47,788 nt of DNA from Alphaproteobacteria bacterium (GTDB lineage Bacteria; Pseudomonadota; Alphaproteobacteria; CALKHQ01), in assembly GCA_041396705.1 (NCBI GenBank), contig JAWKYB010000026.1:1-47788 (forward strand). The letters run 5' to 3'. Made by a program: the position numbers and the translations under genes. Below, piece after piece: positions 19,190 to 28,110 of the stretch (the first letter of the stretch is position 1; every line of letters starts with the position of its first letter). The notes under the pieces are model-generated. The model was not told the DNA's origin. It did no database searches and saw only the letters and a program-made list of their open reading frames with translations.

Positions 19190-20855
19190 ATGCCTAGCTT
19201 GGTGTTGCTCGCCGTCCTGATCGCGCTCGCGGTGGTCGGCTTCTGGATGGGCCGGCAGCGATCCACCGTCCTGGCCGGCGGTTCGCCCCGCTCGCTGCAT
19301 TCGCGGCCGGGCTATTACGGGCTCTACGTCGCCATCTGGTGCGCGATCCCCAGCCTGCTGCCTGCCGTTCTGTGGATCGTCTTCTCGGGTGTCGTCATCG
19401 ACTGGATGGTCGTCGGCGGCCTGCCGGCCGAGGTCCAGGCCCTGCCGTCCAACGAGCTCGGCCTGGTGATGAACACCATCCACAACCTGGCCGAGAACGC
19501 CAACGCCGCCGGCGCCGACGACCCGGTGGTCGCCGCGGCGGCCGATCGCTATCAGAGCCTTAGCCGGATCAGCAGTTATGTGATCTTCGTGCTGGCGCTG
19601 GCGGTGGCCGCCCTCGGGCTGGCTACGCCCAGCGCCGGGTGCAGCCGACGATGCAGGCGCGCGCAACGCGGTCGAGCGCACGGTGCGGATCCTGCTGATC
19701 GTCTGCTCGACCATCGCGATCCTGACCACGGTCGGCATCGTGCTGTCGCTGCTGTTCGAGTCCTTCCGGTTCTTCACCCAGGTACCGGTGTGGGACTTCC
19801 TGTTCGGACTGGAGTGGAGCCCGCAGACCGCGATCCGCGCCGACCAGGTCGGCTCGTCGGGCAGCTTCGGCGCGGTGCCGCTGTTCACCGGCACGCTGCT
19901 GATCAGCGCCATCGCCATGCTGGTCGCCGTGCCGATCGGCCTGTTCTCGGCGATCTACCTGTCCGAATATGCCGACCGGCGCGTGCGCGGCTGGGTCAAG
20001 CCGGCGCTGGAGGTGCTGGCCGGCGTGCCGACGGTGGTCTACGGCTTCTTCGCCGCGATCACCGTAGCGCCGTTCTTCCGCGAGATCGGCGTCGGGCTCG
20101 AGGACCTGATCAACTGGGCGCTGTCGCCGCTGCTGCTGGACGGCTGGCGCACCGACTTCATCGACCGGACCCTGGCCCCGGTGCTGGATATGGTGGTCGA
20201 CGCGGCGAAGCGCGACGAGCTGCGCGACCAGCTGATCGCCTATGTGCTCGAGCTTGCCCGAACGACCGCGCCGACCCAGTTCGACTACACCTTCACCAGC
20301 CCGCTGATCGGCGGCAGCGCCGACCTGCACCAGTATCTCGGCAACACCTGGCGCGAGGCCTATCTCGCGCCGCGCTTCGTCGAGATCGACATCGCGTCCG
20401 AAAGTGCGATCGCCGCCGGCATCGTCATGGGCATCATGATCATCCCGTTCGTCTCCTCGCTCAGCGACGACGTGATCAATGCGGTGCCGCAGACCCTGCG
20501 CGACGGCGCCTACGCGCTGGGCGCGACCCGGTCGGAAACGATCAAGCAGGTCATCATCCCGGCCGCGCTGCCGGGCATCGTCGCCGGCGTGCTGCTGGCG
20601 GTCAGCCGTGCGATCGGCGAGACCATGATCGTGGTGATGGCCGCCGGCCTGGCCGCCAACCTGACCGCCAACCCGTTCGAGGCGGTGACCACGGTGACGG
20701 TGCAGATCGTCACGCTGCTGACCGGCGACCAGGAGTTCGACAGCCCGAAGACGCTGGCGGCCTTCGCCCTCGGCCTGGTGCTGTTCATCGTCACGCTGGC
20801 CATGAACGTGATCGCGCTCCGCGTGGTGCGCAAGTACCGAGAGAAGTATGACTGA
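19190..20855 (+). CDS. pstC: Phosphate ABC transporter permease PstC, two frameshifts as sequenced
   Basis: Inner-membrane permease of the Pst transporter. The N-terminal part from ATG 19190 has a helix at 1-20 (VLLAVLIALAVVGFWMG), the segment LHSRPGYYGLYVAIWC, two further helices and a periplasmic loop, as in long alphaproteobacterial PstC. It leaves frame near 19621. A short stretch in a second frame reads YAQRRVQPTMQAR (19624-19662), then the permease core runs in a third frame from about 19665 (NAVERTVRILLIVCSTIAIL) to 20855 with the EAA-type loop (LGATRSETIKQVIIPAALPGI). Each change is explained by one missing base, at GGC(C)TAC near 19623 and in the GCGCGC run near 19660. Repaired length is about 555 residues. 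The stop overlaps the pstA start by 8 bp. Essential parts are present, so sequence error is likely. Confidence 0.88.
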
Positions 20856-22170
20856 CATCGCCGCTACACCGGACGCAGCCGGCGCGCTGCCCCGGGGCCC
20901 GCTGGTCCTCTCGCCGGCCCAGATCCGCAAGCGCTATCGCGCCGAACGTCGCTTCCGCTTCTATGGCCAGATCGCGATCGGCCTGGCGCTGCTGATGCTC
21001 GGCATCCTCACGGTCACCATCGTCGGCAAGGGCTGGTCGGCCTTCTACACCTACGAGCTGGAGCTGGCCGTCGCGCTGGACGAGGCCGTGATCGACCCGG
21101 ACGGCACCCGCGACCCGGCGACGCTGTCCGGCGCCAACTACAAGAAGGTGGTCGACACCGCCCTCGCCGCCCTGTTCCCGGACGTCTCCGGCCGCAACGA
21201 CACGCGGGAACTCAACGCGCTGATGAGCGACGGCGCACGCTATGCGGTGCGCCAGATGGTCCTGGACGACCCGAACCTGATCGGCCAGACGGTCACCATC
21301 GCCGTTCCGTTGGCCGACGATGCCATCCAGGTGCTCAAGGGCAACGCGCCGCGTCCCCGCCCCGGCGACACGCTGACACGGGTCAGCGAGCAGCAGATGG
21401 GCTGGCTCGATTCGCTGGAAGAGCGGGGCCTGATCGAGAGCGCGGCCGACTGGGGCTTCTTCACCACCGCCGACAGCCGCAAGCCGGAGCTCGCCGGGAT
21501 CTGGAGCGCGGTGGTCGGCAGCCTGTACACCATGCTGGTCACGCTGGTGCTGGCCTTCCCGATCGCCGTCGCCGCGGCGATCTACCTGGAAGAGTTCGCG
21601 CCGAAGAACCTGTGGACCGACCTGATCGAGATCAACATCAACAATCTGGCCGCGGTGCCGTCGATCGTGTTCGGCCTGCTCGGGCTTGCCGTGTTCCTCA
21701 ACGTGTTCGGCCTGCCGCGCTCCGCGCCGGTCGCCGGCGGCATGGTGCTGGCGCTGATGACCCTGCCGACCATCATCATCGCCACCCGCGCCGCGCTGAA
21801 GGCGGTGCCGCCGTCGATCCGCGAGGGCGCGCTGGGCATGGGCGCCTCGCACCAGCAGGCGATCCAGCACCATGTGCTGCCGCTGGCGATGCCCGGCATC
21901 CTGACCGGCACCATCATCGGCATGGCGCAGGCCCTGGGCGAGACCGCGCCGCTGATCATGATCGGCATGGTCGCCTTCATCGCCTCGGTGCCGGCCGACC
22001 CGCTGAGCCCGGCGACCGTGCTGCCGGTGCAGATCTTCATCTGGTCGGACAGCCCCGAACGCGGCTTCGTCGAGAAGACCAGCGCGGCGATCATGGTGCT
22101 GCTCGCCTTCCTGGTGCTGATGAACGGGGTGGCGATCTACCTGCGCAAGAAATTCGAGAGACGGTGGTAG
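20848..22170 (+). CDS. pstA: Phosphate ABC transporter permease PstA
   Basis: Second permease subunit of the Pst transporter. After a cytoplasmic N-terminus (QIRKRYRAERRFRFYGQ) and one helix (about 38-58), a large extracytoplasmic insertion of about 150 residues precedes the conserved core. This is the DUF3333-type N-terminal region common in alphaproteobacterial PstA. The core starts near GIWSAVVGSLYTMLVTLV and includes the EAA loop (LGMGASHQQAIQHHVLPLAM). 440 residues, longer than the roughly 295 of E. coli PstA because of the insertion. The start ATG lies inside the pstC 3' end and pstB follows after 2 bp, so the genes are translationally linked. Confidence 0.94.
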   Translation: MTDIAATPDAAGALPRGPLVLSPAQIRKRYRAERRFRFYGQIAIGLALLMLGILTVTIVGKGWSAFYTYELELAVALDEAVIDPDGTRDPATLSGANYKKVVDTALAALFPDVSGRNDTRELNALMSDGARYAVRQMVLDDPNLIGQTVTIAVPLADDAIQVLKGNAPRPRPGDTLTRVSEQQMGWLDSLEERGLIESAADWGFFTTADSRKPELAGIWSAVVGSLYTMLVTLVLAFPIAVAAAIYLEEFAPKNLWTDLIEININNLAAVPSIVFGLLGLAVFLNVFGLPRSAPVAGGMVLALMTLPTIIIATRAALKAVPPSIREGALGMGASHQQAIQHHVLPLAMPGILTGTIIGMAQALGETAPLIMIGMVAFIASVPADPLSPATVLPVQIFIWSDSPERGFVEKTSAAIMVLLAFLVLMNGVAIYLRKKFERRW

Positions 22171-22172
22171 GC

Positions 22173-22997
22173 ATGAAAATGGAAACGGTCGAACAGCTCG
22201 ACGCCCTGACCGCACCGGCGGCCGCCGAGAGCGGCGCCGCCAGCCCGAAGGTGATGGCGCGCGACGTGAGCGTCTTCTACGGCCAGAAGCAGGCGCTGTT
22301 CGATGTCAATCTCGACATCCACGAGAACGAGGTGATCTCGCTGATCGGCCCGTCGGGCTGCGGCAAGTCCACCTTCCTGCGCTGCATCAACCGGATGAAC
22401 GACACCATCGAGGGCTGCCGCGTCACCGGCGGGCTCAGCATCGACGGTCAGGACATCCACGACCCGCGGCTGGACGTGGTGCAGCTGCGCGCCCGTGTCG
22501 GCATGGTGTTCCAGAAGCCGAACCCGTTCCCCAAGTCGATCTACGACAACGTCGCCTACGGCCCGCGGCTGCACGGGATGGCCAAGGACCGCGCCGGACT
22601 GGACCAGCTGGTCGAGCACAGCCTGCGGCGCGCCGGCCTGTGGGAGGAGGTGAAGGACCGGCTCGAGGCCTCCGGCACCGGCCTGTCCGGCGGCCAGCAG
22701 CAGCGGCTGTGCATCGCCCGCGCCATCGCGGTCAACCCGGAAGTGGTGCTGATGGACGAGCCGTGCTCGGCGCTGGACCCGATCGCCACCGCCCGGATCG
22801 AGGAGCTGATCGACGAGCTGCGCGAAAGCTTCACCATCGTCATCGTCACCCACTCGATGCAGCAGGCCGCGCGCGTGTCGCAGAAGACCGCCTTCTTCCA
22901 CCTCGGCATCCTGGTCGAGCACGGCGAGACCGAGCAGATCTTCACCAGCCCGAACGAGAAGCGCACCCACGACTACATCACCGGCCGCTTCGGCTGA
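22173..22997 (+). CDS. pstB: Phosphate ABC transporter ATP-binding protein PstB
   Basis: Cytoplasmic ATPase driving PstCA. Walker A GPSGCGKST spans 59-67, the ABC signature LSGGQQQ 171-177 and Walker B VVLMDEP 191-197, followed by the switch histidine in VIVTHSMQQAA. The PstB-type segments GMVFQKPNPFPKSIYDNVAYG and MDEPCSALDPIAT identify the substrate family. 274 residues, including a slightly long N-terminal tail; starts at 22173 and 22179 are both possible. It follows pstA after 2 bp and precedes phoU. Confidence 0.96.
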   Translation: MKMETVEQLDALTAPAAAESGAASPKVMARDVSVFYGQKQALFDVNLDIHENEVISLIGPSGCGKSTFLRCINRMNDTIEGCRVTGGLSIDGQDIHDPRLDVVQLRARVGMVFQKPNPFPKSIYDNVAYGPRLHGMAKDRAGLDQLVEHSLRRAGLWEEVKDRLEASGTGLSGGQQQRLCIARAIAVNPEVVLMDEPCSALDPIATARIEELIDELRESFTIVIVTHSMQQAARVSQKTAFFHLGILVEHGETEQIFTSPNEKRTHDYITGRFG

Positions 22998-23056
22998 GCC
23001 CGCCCCACCGACAGCCGGACATCCGCGCGCGGTCGCGCGCCAGCGAGGAACAGGTC

Positions 23057-23809
23057 ATGCCGACCACCGAAAAGACGAGCCACACGGTCAAGGCCTTCGA
23101 CGACGAGCTGAAGGCGCTGAACCACATGGTCGCCCGCATGGGCGGCCGGGCCGAGAACCAGCTCAACACCGCGATCCAGGCGCTGGTCCAGCGCAATGCC
23201 GAGCTGGCCTCGCGCGTGGTCGAGGCCGACGCCGAGATCGACCATGCCGAGCAGCAGATCGCCGAGCACGCGGTGCGCACGCTGGCCCTGCGCCAGCCGA
23301 TGGCCAGCGACCTGCGCGACATCATCGGCGCGCTGAAGATCTCCACCGACCTGGAGCGGGTCGGCGACTATGCCGCCAACGTCGCCAAGCGTGCGATCGC
23401 GCTGAGCCAGATGCCGGCGACCCGCCAGTCCGGCGCGATCCAGCGCATGGGCCGGCTGACCCAGCAGCAGATGAAGAGCGTGCTCGACGCCTTCATCGAG
23501 CGCGACACCGCCATCGCCCGCCAGGTGTGGGAGCGCGATGCCGAGGTCGACGAGATGTACAACAGCCTGTTCCGCGAGCTGCTGACCTACATGATGGAGG
23601 ACGCGCGCAGCATCTCGGCCTGCACCCACCTGCTGTTCATCGCCAAGAACATCGAGCGGATCGGCGACCACACCACCAACATCGCCGAGACCATCCATTT
23701 CATGGTCACCGGCAGCTACGTCATCGACCAGCGCCCGAAATCGGACAGCGCGAACTTCGCGGTGATCGACAGCGGCCGCGATGACGAGGCCGACGGGCCC
23801 GGCGCCTGA
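23057..23809 (+). CDS. phoU: Phosphate signalling accessory protein PhoU
   Basis: Cytoplasmic negative regulator that links the Pst transporter to PhoR and keeps the regulon off in high phosphate. The protein is all-helical with two PhoU repeats, each carrying an acidic metal-binding segment (DLERVGDYAANVAKRA and ERIGDHTTNIAE). 250 residues, slightly longer than E. coli PhoU. The start at 23057 has GAGGAA upstream; earlier in-frame sequence overlaps pstB and is excluded. Confidence 0.95.
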   Translation: MPTTEKTSHTVKAFDDELKALNHMVARMGGRAENQLNTAIQALVQRNAELASRVVEADAEIDHAEQQIAEHAVRTLALRQPMASDLRDIIGALKISTDLERVGDYAANVAKRAIALSQMPATRQSGAIQRMGRLTQQQMKSVLDAFIERDTAIARQVWERDAEVDEMYNSLFRELLTYMMEDARSISACTHLLFIAKNIERIGDHTTNIAETIHFMVTGSYVIDQRPKSDSANFAVIDSGRDDEADGPGA

Positions 23810-23854
23810 GCCGGCATCGGTGCGACCGAAGGCAGCCGGTAGGAGAACGGACCG

Positions 23855-24556
23855 ATGGAACCACTGATCCTGATCGCGGAGGACGAGCCGTCGATCGTGG
23901 AGATGGTCAAGTACAACCTGGAGCACGAGGGCTTCCGCACCGCCACCGCGCTGGACGGCGACGAGGCCCTGATCGCGGTGGCCGAGCACAAGCCCGACCT
24001 GGTCCTGCTCGACTGGATGCTGCCGCATGTCTCCGGCCTGGAGATCTGCCGCCAGCTGCGCCGCGGCAACGCCACCCGCGACCTGCCGATCATCATGCTG
24101 ACCGCCCGCGGCGAGGAACCGGACCGGGTGCGCGGCCTGGAGAGCGGCGCCGACGACTATGTGGTCAAGCCGTTCAGCCCCGGCGAGCTGATGGCCCGCA
24201 TCCGCGCGCTGCTGCGCCGCTCGACCGCGACCGGGCGGTCGGAGACGCTGAGCTACGGCGACCTGTCGATGGACCTGACCGCCCACCGCGTCACCCGCGG
24301 CGGCCGCGCCATCCACCTGGGCCCGACCGAATACCGGCTGCTGCGCCACTTCCTGTCGCATCCCGGCCGGGTATTCTCGCGCGAGCAGCTGCTGGACGCG
24401 GTGTGGGGCCGCGACGTCTATGTCGAGCCGCGCACGGTCGACGTCCACATCCGCCGCCTGCGCCGGGCGATCAACGCCAGCGGCGAGGCCGACGTCATCC
24501 GCACCGTCCGCTCGGCCGGCTATGCGCTCGATTCGACGATGGAGGAAACCGCCTGA
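23855..24556 (+). CDS. phoB: Phosphate regulon response regulator PhoB
   Basis: OmpR-family transcription factor that binds Pho boxes after phosphorylation by PhoR. The receiver domain has the acidic pocket EDE (9-11), phospho-Asp53 (LLDWMLP), the Thr of MLTARGEE and Lys of VVKPFSP. A winged-helix domain follows from about 130 (GPTEYRLLRHFLSHPGRVFSREQLLDAVWG, RTVDVHIRRLR). 233 residues with an AGGAG site before the start. Its likely target within the window is the Pho box upstream of pstS. Its last codons overlap the next gene's start. Confidence 0.95.
   Translation: MEPLILIAEDEPSIVEMVKYNLEHEGFRTATALDGDEALIAVAEHKPDLVLLDWMLPHVSGLEICRQLRRGNATRDLPIIMLTARGEEPDRVRGLESGADDYVVKPFSPGELMARIRALLRRSTATGRSETLSYGDLSMDLTAHRVTRGGRAIHLGPTEYRLLRHFLSHPGRVFSREQLLDAVWGRDVYVEPRTVDVHIRRLRRAINASGEADVIRTVRSAGYALDSTMEETA
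24541..24555 (+). promoter_or_regulatory. Ribosome binding site and CTG start overlapping the phoB stop
   Basis: GGAGG (24541-24545) lies 7 bases before CTG at 24553, whose last two bases are part of the phoB TGA stop (CTGA). No ATG, GTG or TTG in this frame gives a full-length product with a plausible site, so CTG is the best start candidate for the next gene. Confidence 0.65.
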
Positions 24557-24942
24557 GCGCGCACATCGCCGCCGTTGCCCTGCTGGTGCCCGACTACGAC
24601 GCCGGGCTCGACTTCTATGTCGGCCGGCTCGGCTTCGCGCTGGTGGAAGACACCGACCTCGGCGACGGCAAGCGCTGGGTGCTGGTGGCGCCGCCCGGCG
24701 CGCGCGAGACCCGGCTGCTGCTGGCCAAGGCGGCAAGCCCGGCCCAGGCCGCCGCGGTCGGCAACCAGGCCGGCGGCCGCGTGTTCCTGTTCCTCGCCAC
24801 CGACGATTTCGCCCGCGATCACGCCGCCTTCACCGCCGCCGGCGTCCGCTTCCTGGAGCCGCCGCGGCACGAGGCCTATGGCACCGTCGCCGTCTTCGCC
24901 GACCCGTGGGGCAATCGGTGGGACCTGATCCAGCCGGCCTGA
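24553..24942 (+). CDS. VOC-fold (glyoxalase/bleomycin-resistance superfamily) protein, probable CTG start
   Basis: 129-residue protein of the vicinal oxygen chelate superfamily with two beta-alpha-beta-beta-beta modules: HIAAVALLVPDYDAGLDFYV...GFALVEDT opens the first, and GRVFLFLATDDFARDHAAF leads to YGTVAVFADPWGNRWDLIQP at the end. The fold must begin close to the phoB stop, because the conserved first strand starts three codons after CTG 24553. The metal positions are incomplete by eye: there is a His at the start, but the usual final Glu is Asp in WDLIQ. Substrate is unknown; members include lyases, dioxygenases and resistance proteins. Being last in the pho cluster and coupled to phoB, it is probably expressed with the phosphate genes. 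Confidence 0.85.
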   Translation: MSAHIAAVALLVPDYDAGLDFYVGRLGFALVEDTDLGDGKRWVLVAPPGARETRLLLAKAASPAQAAAVGNQAGGRVFLFLATDDFARDHAAFTAAGVRFLEPPRHEAYGTVAVFADPWGNRWDLIQPA

Positions 24943-24961
24943 ATCCGGCCGCGCGCACCTT

Positions 24962-26791
24962 TTATTCGCGGGCGCAGTGCCACCAGGCCTCCAGCACCGT
25001 GCCGTACAGCGACGGCTCCGGCGTGTGGCACAGCGTGTTCCAATAGGCCCAGCGGTCGGCGGTGGCGTGGTACAGCGGCACGGCGTAGTGGCCCCACATC
25101 ACGGCGCGGTCGAGCGCGCGGGCGGCGGCGGTCAACTCGTCGGCGCTGCGCGCGTTGGTCAGGGCGTCGATCAGCGCGTCGATCGCCGGGCTCTTCACCC
25201 CGGCCAGGTTGCGGCTGCCCGGCTGGTCGGCCTGGGCGCTGGACCAGTATTGCCGCTGCTCGTTGCCGGGCGACAGGGTCACCCCCCAAAGGTTCACGGT
25301 CATGTCGAAGTCGAAATTGTTGCGCCGCTCCTGGTACTGGGCGCTGTCGACGGTGCGGACGGAGACCTGCATGCCGAGCCGGCCGAGCGTGTCGGCGAAG
25401 CCGAGCGCGACCTTCTCGTCGCCGGCATCGACCAGCAGGATCTCGAAGGCGAAGGGCGTGCCGGCGGCATCGACCAGCGCGCCGTCGCGCACGGTCCAGC
25501 CGGCCTCGGCCAGCAGCGCCACCGCCTGGCCCAGGTTGCCGCGCACCGTGGCGCCCGGCGCGGTGCCCGGCACCACATAGGGCTCGGTCATGATGCCGGC
25601 CGGCAGGTCTGCGGCGACCGCGGCCAGCAGTTCGGCCTCGCGCCCCTCCGGCACGCCGGAAAAGGCCAGCGGCGAGTTGTCGAACATGCCCTCGGTGCGG
25701 GTATAGGCGCCGTAGAACAGGGTCTGGTTCATGGCCGGGAAGTCGAAGGCATAGGCGATCGCCTCGCGCACCCGCCGGTCCTCGAACTGCGCCCGCCGGG
25801 TGTTGAACACCAGCCCGCGCAGCCCCGACGGCCGGTTGTTCGGGATCTCCTCGCGCACGATGTCGCCGCTGGTCACCGCCGGCATGTCGTAGGCGGTGGC
25901 CCACTGGGTCGGCGACGGCTCCGGCCGGACATCGTAATTGCCGGCGAAGAACGCCTCGCGCGCCACCGTACCGTCGCGGAAATAGGCGAACTCCCAGCGG
26001 TCGAAGTTGTACAGCCCGCGGTTCAGCCCCAGGTCGGCGCCCCAGTAGTCGGGCACGCGTTCGAGGACGACGCTGCGGCCGGCATCGACCGCGGCGACGC
26101 GATAGGGCCCGCTGGCCAACATCGGCTCCAGGCCCGGCTCGGTGAAGCTGTGAGTCGCGAACCACGCCTGCGAGACGATCGGCATCAGCCCCATGATCAT
26201 CGGGGTCTCGCGGTTGGCCTGGTCGGTGAAGTCGATGCGGACCGTGCGGGCGTCCAGCGCGGCGACCGACGCCACCATCGGGGCGTATTGCTGCCGCCGG
26301 GGCGAGCCGTCGCGCAGCATGGTCTCGATCGAGAACTTGATGTCGTCGGCGGTCACCGGCGTGCCGTCGTGCCAGCGCGCCTCCGGCCTGAGGGTGAACA
26401 CCACCCAGCTGCGGTCCTCCGGCATCTCCACCGATTCGGCGAGCAGGCCGTACAGCGTGAACGGCTCGTCCCATACCCGGCCCATCAGCGTCTCGCCGTA
26501 GAGCTGCTGGCCCGCGGCGGAGACGCCGGCCAGGATGTAGGGATTGAGGCTGTCGAAGGTGCCGACCACATACTGGCGCATCGTGCCGCCCTGCGGCGCG
26601 TCGGGGTCGGCATAGGACAGGTGGTCGAAACCGGGGCCGTATTTCGGCTCGCCGATCATCGTCATCGCATGGCTGACGATGCCGCCGTGCGGGCCGGACT
26701 CCTGGCCCAGGGCCGCCGCCGGCCCCAGCGCCAGCGCCGCAAGCAGCACGCCCGCCAGCCGATCCGCCCCGCGCCGTCCGTTGACGCCCAT
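24962..26791 (-). CDS. Extracellular solute-binding protein, family 5 (YejA/microcin C type)
   Basis: Periplasmic binding protein of the peptide/nickel ABC class, cluster C. The start at 26791 is preceded by GGGAGGG; a longer frame upstream overlaps the kinase gene and is excluded. A signal peptide (LAGVLLAALALGPAAALGQ) precedes the mature domain with the YejA-like opening HAMTMIGEPKYGPGF, PQGGTMRQYVVGTFDSLNPY and the family segment WHDGTPVTADDIKFSIE. 609 residues, the usual length. No permease or ATPase gene is adjacent, so the transporter must be elsewhere. It lies 38 bp downstream of the kinase-like gene on the same strand, which suggests co-transcription. Confidence 0.9.
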   Translation of the reverse strand: MGVNGRRGADRLAGVLLAALALGPAAALGQESGPHGGIVSHAMTMIGEPKYGPGFDHLSYADPDAPQGGTMRQYVVGTFDSLNPYILAGVSAAGQQLYGETLMGRVWDEPFTLYGLLAESVEMPEDRSWVVFTLRPEARWHDGTPVTADDIKFSIETMLRDGSPRRQQYAPMVASVAALDARTVRIDFTDQANRETPMIMGLMPIVSQAWFATHSFTEPGLEPMLASGPYRVAAVDAGRSVVLERVPDYWGADLGLNRGLYNFDRWEFAYFRDGTVAREAFFAGNYDVRPEPSPTQWATAYDMPAVTSGDIVREEIPNNRPSGLRGLVFNTRRAQFEDRRVREAIAYAFDFPAMNQTLFYGAYTRTEGMFDNSPLAFSGVPEGREAELLAAVAADLPAGIMTEPYVVPGTAPGATVRGNLGQAVALLAEAGWTVRDGALVDAAGTPFAFEILLVDAGDEKVALGFADTLGRLGMQVSVRTVDSAQYQERRNNFDFDMTVNLWGVTLSPGNEQRQYWSSAQADQPGSRNLAGVKSPAIDALIDALTNARSADELTAAARALDRAVMWGHYAVPLYHATADRWAYWNTLCHTPEPSLYGTVLEAWWHCARE

Positions 26792-26829
26792 CGTGCCCTC
26801 CCTCGGTCTACCCCCCGTGGTGCCGGCGC

Positions 26830-27840
26830 TCAGCCGGCGTCTTCGACCGCCGCCAGTAAGTCCGACAGCGGCCGGTCCGGGCGCGGGCCCAAGTGCCCGA
26901 TCACCTCGGCCGCGGCCAGGCCGCCCAGCCGGCCGCACTCGGCCAGCGGCCGGCCGCGGGCGTAGCCGAACAGGAAGCCGGCGGCATACTGGTCGCCGGC
27001 GCCGGTGGTGTCGACCAGGTGCTCGATCGGCTCCGCGGCCAGCTCGATCACCGTGTCGCCGGCGACCACGACCGAGCCCTTCTCGCTGCGGGTCAGCGCC
27101 GCCACCGTGCAGTCCAGCCGCACCGCCGCCACCGCGTCGGCGAAGTCCTTCACCCGGTACAGCGACAGGATCTCCGCCTCGTTGGCGAACAGCACGTCGA
27201 TATGGCCGGCGATCAGGTCGCGGAACGAGTCGCGGTGGCGCTCGACGCAGAACGGGTCCGACAGCGTCAGCGAGACCTTGCGCCGGGCCGCGTGCGCCGC
27301 CTCCGCCGCCTTCAGCAGCGCCTGCTTCGCCGCCGGCGGGTCCCACAGGTAGCCTTCCAGATAGGTGATCTGCGCCGATTGCACGAAGGCGGGGTCGACG
27401 TCGTCCGGCCCCAGCTCGACGCAGGCGCCGAGATAGGTGTGCATGGTGCGCTGCGCATCGGGCGTGATCAGGATCAGGCTGCGCGCCGTCGGCGCGCCGT
27501 CCCGCGACGGCGCGGTCTCGAAGTCGACGCCGATGGCCCGGATGTCGTGGCGGAAGATGCGGCCGAAATCGTCGTCGCGCACCTTGCCGATATAGCCGGC
27601 CTTGCCGCCGAACGAGGCGACGCCGGCCATGGTGTTGGCGCATGAGCCGCCCGAGGCCTCCACCGCCGGCGGCATCGATTCGTACAGCCGCGAGGCGAAG
27701 GCGTCGTCGACCAGGTTCATGGCGCCCTTGGTCAGCGCGTGCTTGCCGAGGAAGGCCTCGTCGGCGTGGGCGAGGATGTCGATGATCGCGTTGCCGATGC
27801 CGACAACGTCGCGCGTTGTCTCGGTGGTCGTCCTTGCCAT
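26830..27840 (-). CDS. Adenosine kinase-like PfkB-family sugar kinase
   Basis: Ribokinase/PfkB family kinase, closest in pattern to bacterial adenosine kinases, which convert adenosine to AMP. The substrate-binding segment GGSCANTMAGVASFGG (64-79) and the anion-hole/catalytic motif DTTGAGDQYAAGF with Asp283 as the expected base are present. 336 residues match the group. The start at 27840 (MARTTTET) is tentative; an in-frame GTG four codons upstream is possible and the ribosome site is weak for both. Substrate is inferred from family resemblance; ribokinase-like activity on another nucleoside or sugar is not excluded. It is divergent from the bactofilin gene. Confidence 0.85.
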   Translation of the reverse strand: MARTTTETTRDVVGIGNAIIDILAHADEAFLGKHALTKGAMNLVDDAFASRLYESMPPAVEASGGSCANTMAGVASFGGKAGYIGKVRDDDFGRIFRHDIRAIGVDFETAPSRDGAPTARSLILITPDAQRTMHTYLGACVELGPDDVDPAFVQSAQITYLEGYLWDPPAAKQALLKAAEAAHAARRKVSLTLSDPFCVERHRDSFRDLIAGHIDVLFANEAEILSLYRVKDFADAVAAVRLDCTVAALTRSEKGSVVVAGDTVIELAAEPIEHLVDTTGAGDQYAAGFLFGYARGRPLAECGRLGGLAAAEVIGHLGPRPDRPLSDLLAAVEDAG

Positions 27841-27963
27841 TGTGCTGGGCACCGTCCTCGGTCGCTGTTGTCGGGCGCGTTTGCTGGGGGCCGCCGGCCG
27901 GAACCGCCGTGCGACTCGGATGGATAGCACGCATGGCCGCCACGCGCATCGCGAAAGCTGGTA

Positions 27964-27992
27964 TTGGAGTTGGCGGCGCGACCCGCTAGACT
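27964..27992 (+). promoter_or_regulatory. Candidate promoter upstream of the bactofilin gene
   Basis: TTGGAG (27964-27969) and TAGACT (27987-27992) are separated by 17 bp in the 270-bp divergent gap. Matches are 3/6 and 4/6 to the housekeeping consensus, so this is weak support. Confidence 0.35.
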
Positions 27993-28027
27993 CGCCGCCG
28001 CCGATCGCCCCCGCGCGCAACGGAAAA

Positions 28028-28035
28028 TTAACCAT
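28028..28035 (+). promoter_or_regulatory. Possible CtrA half-site
   Basis: TTAACCAT matches the short CtrA motif known from alphaproteobacterial cell-cycle promoters and stands out in a GC-rich gap, 75 bp before the bactofilin start. A second TTAA at the paired-site spacing is absent, and an 8-mer can occur by chance. Confidence 0.3.
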
Positions 28036-28110
28036 AAGACCGCCGGGATCGGCTGGGGCGTGCGCTTCGCGACGGTGGGCCGCGCCGCGACACAGACGAT
28101 GAGGACTGCG

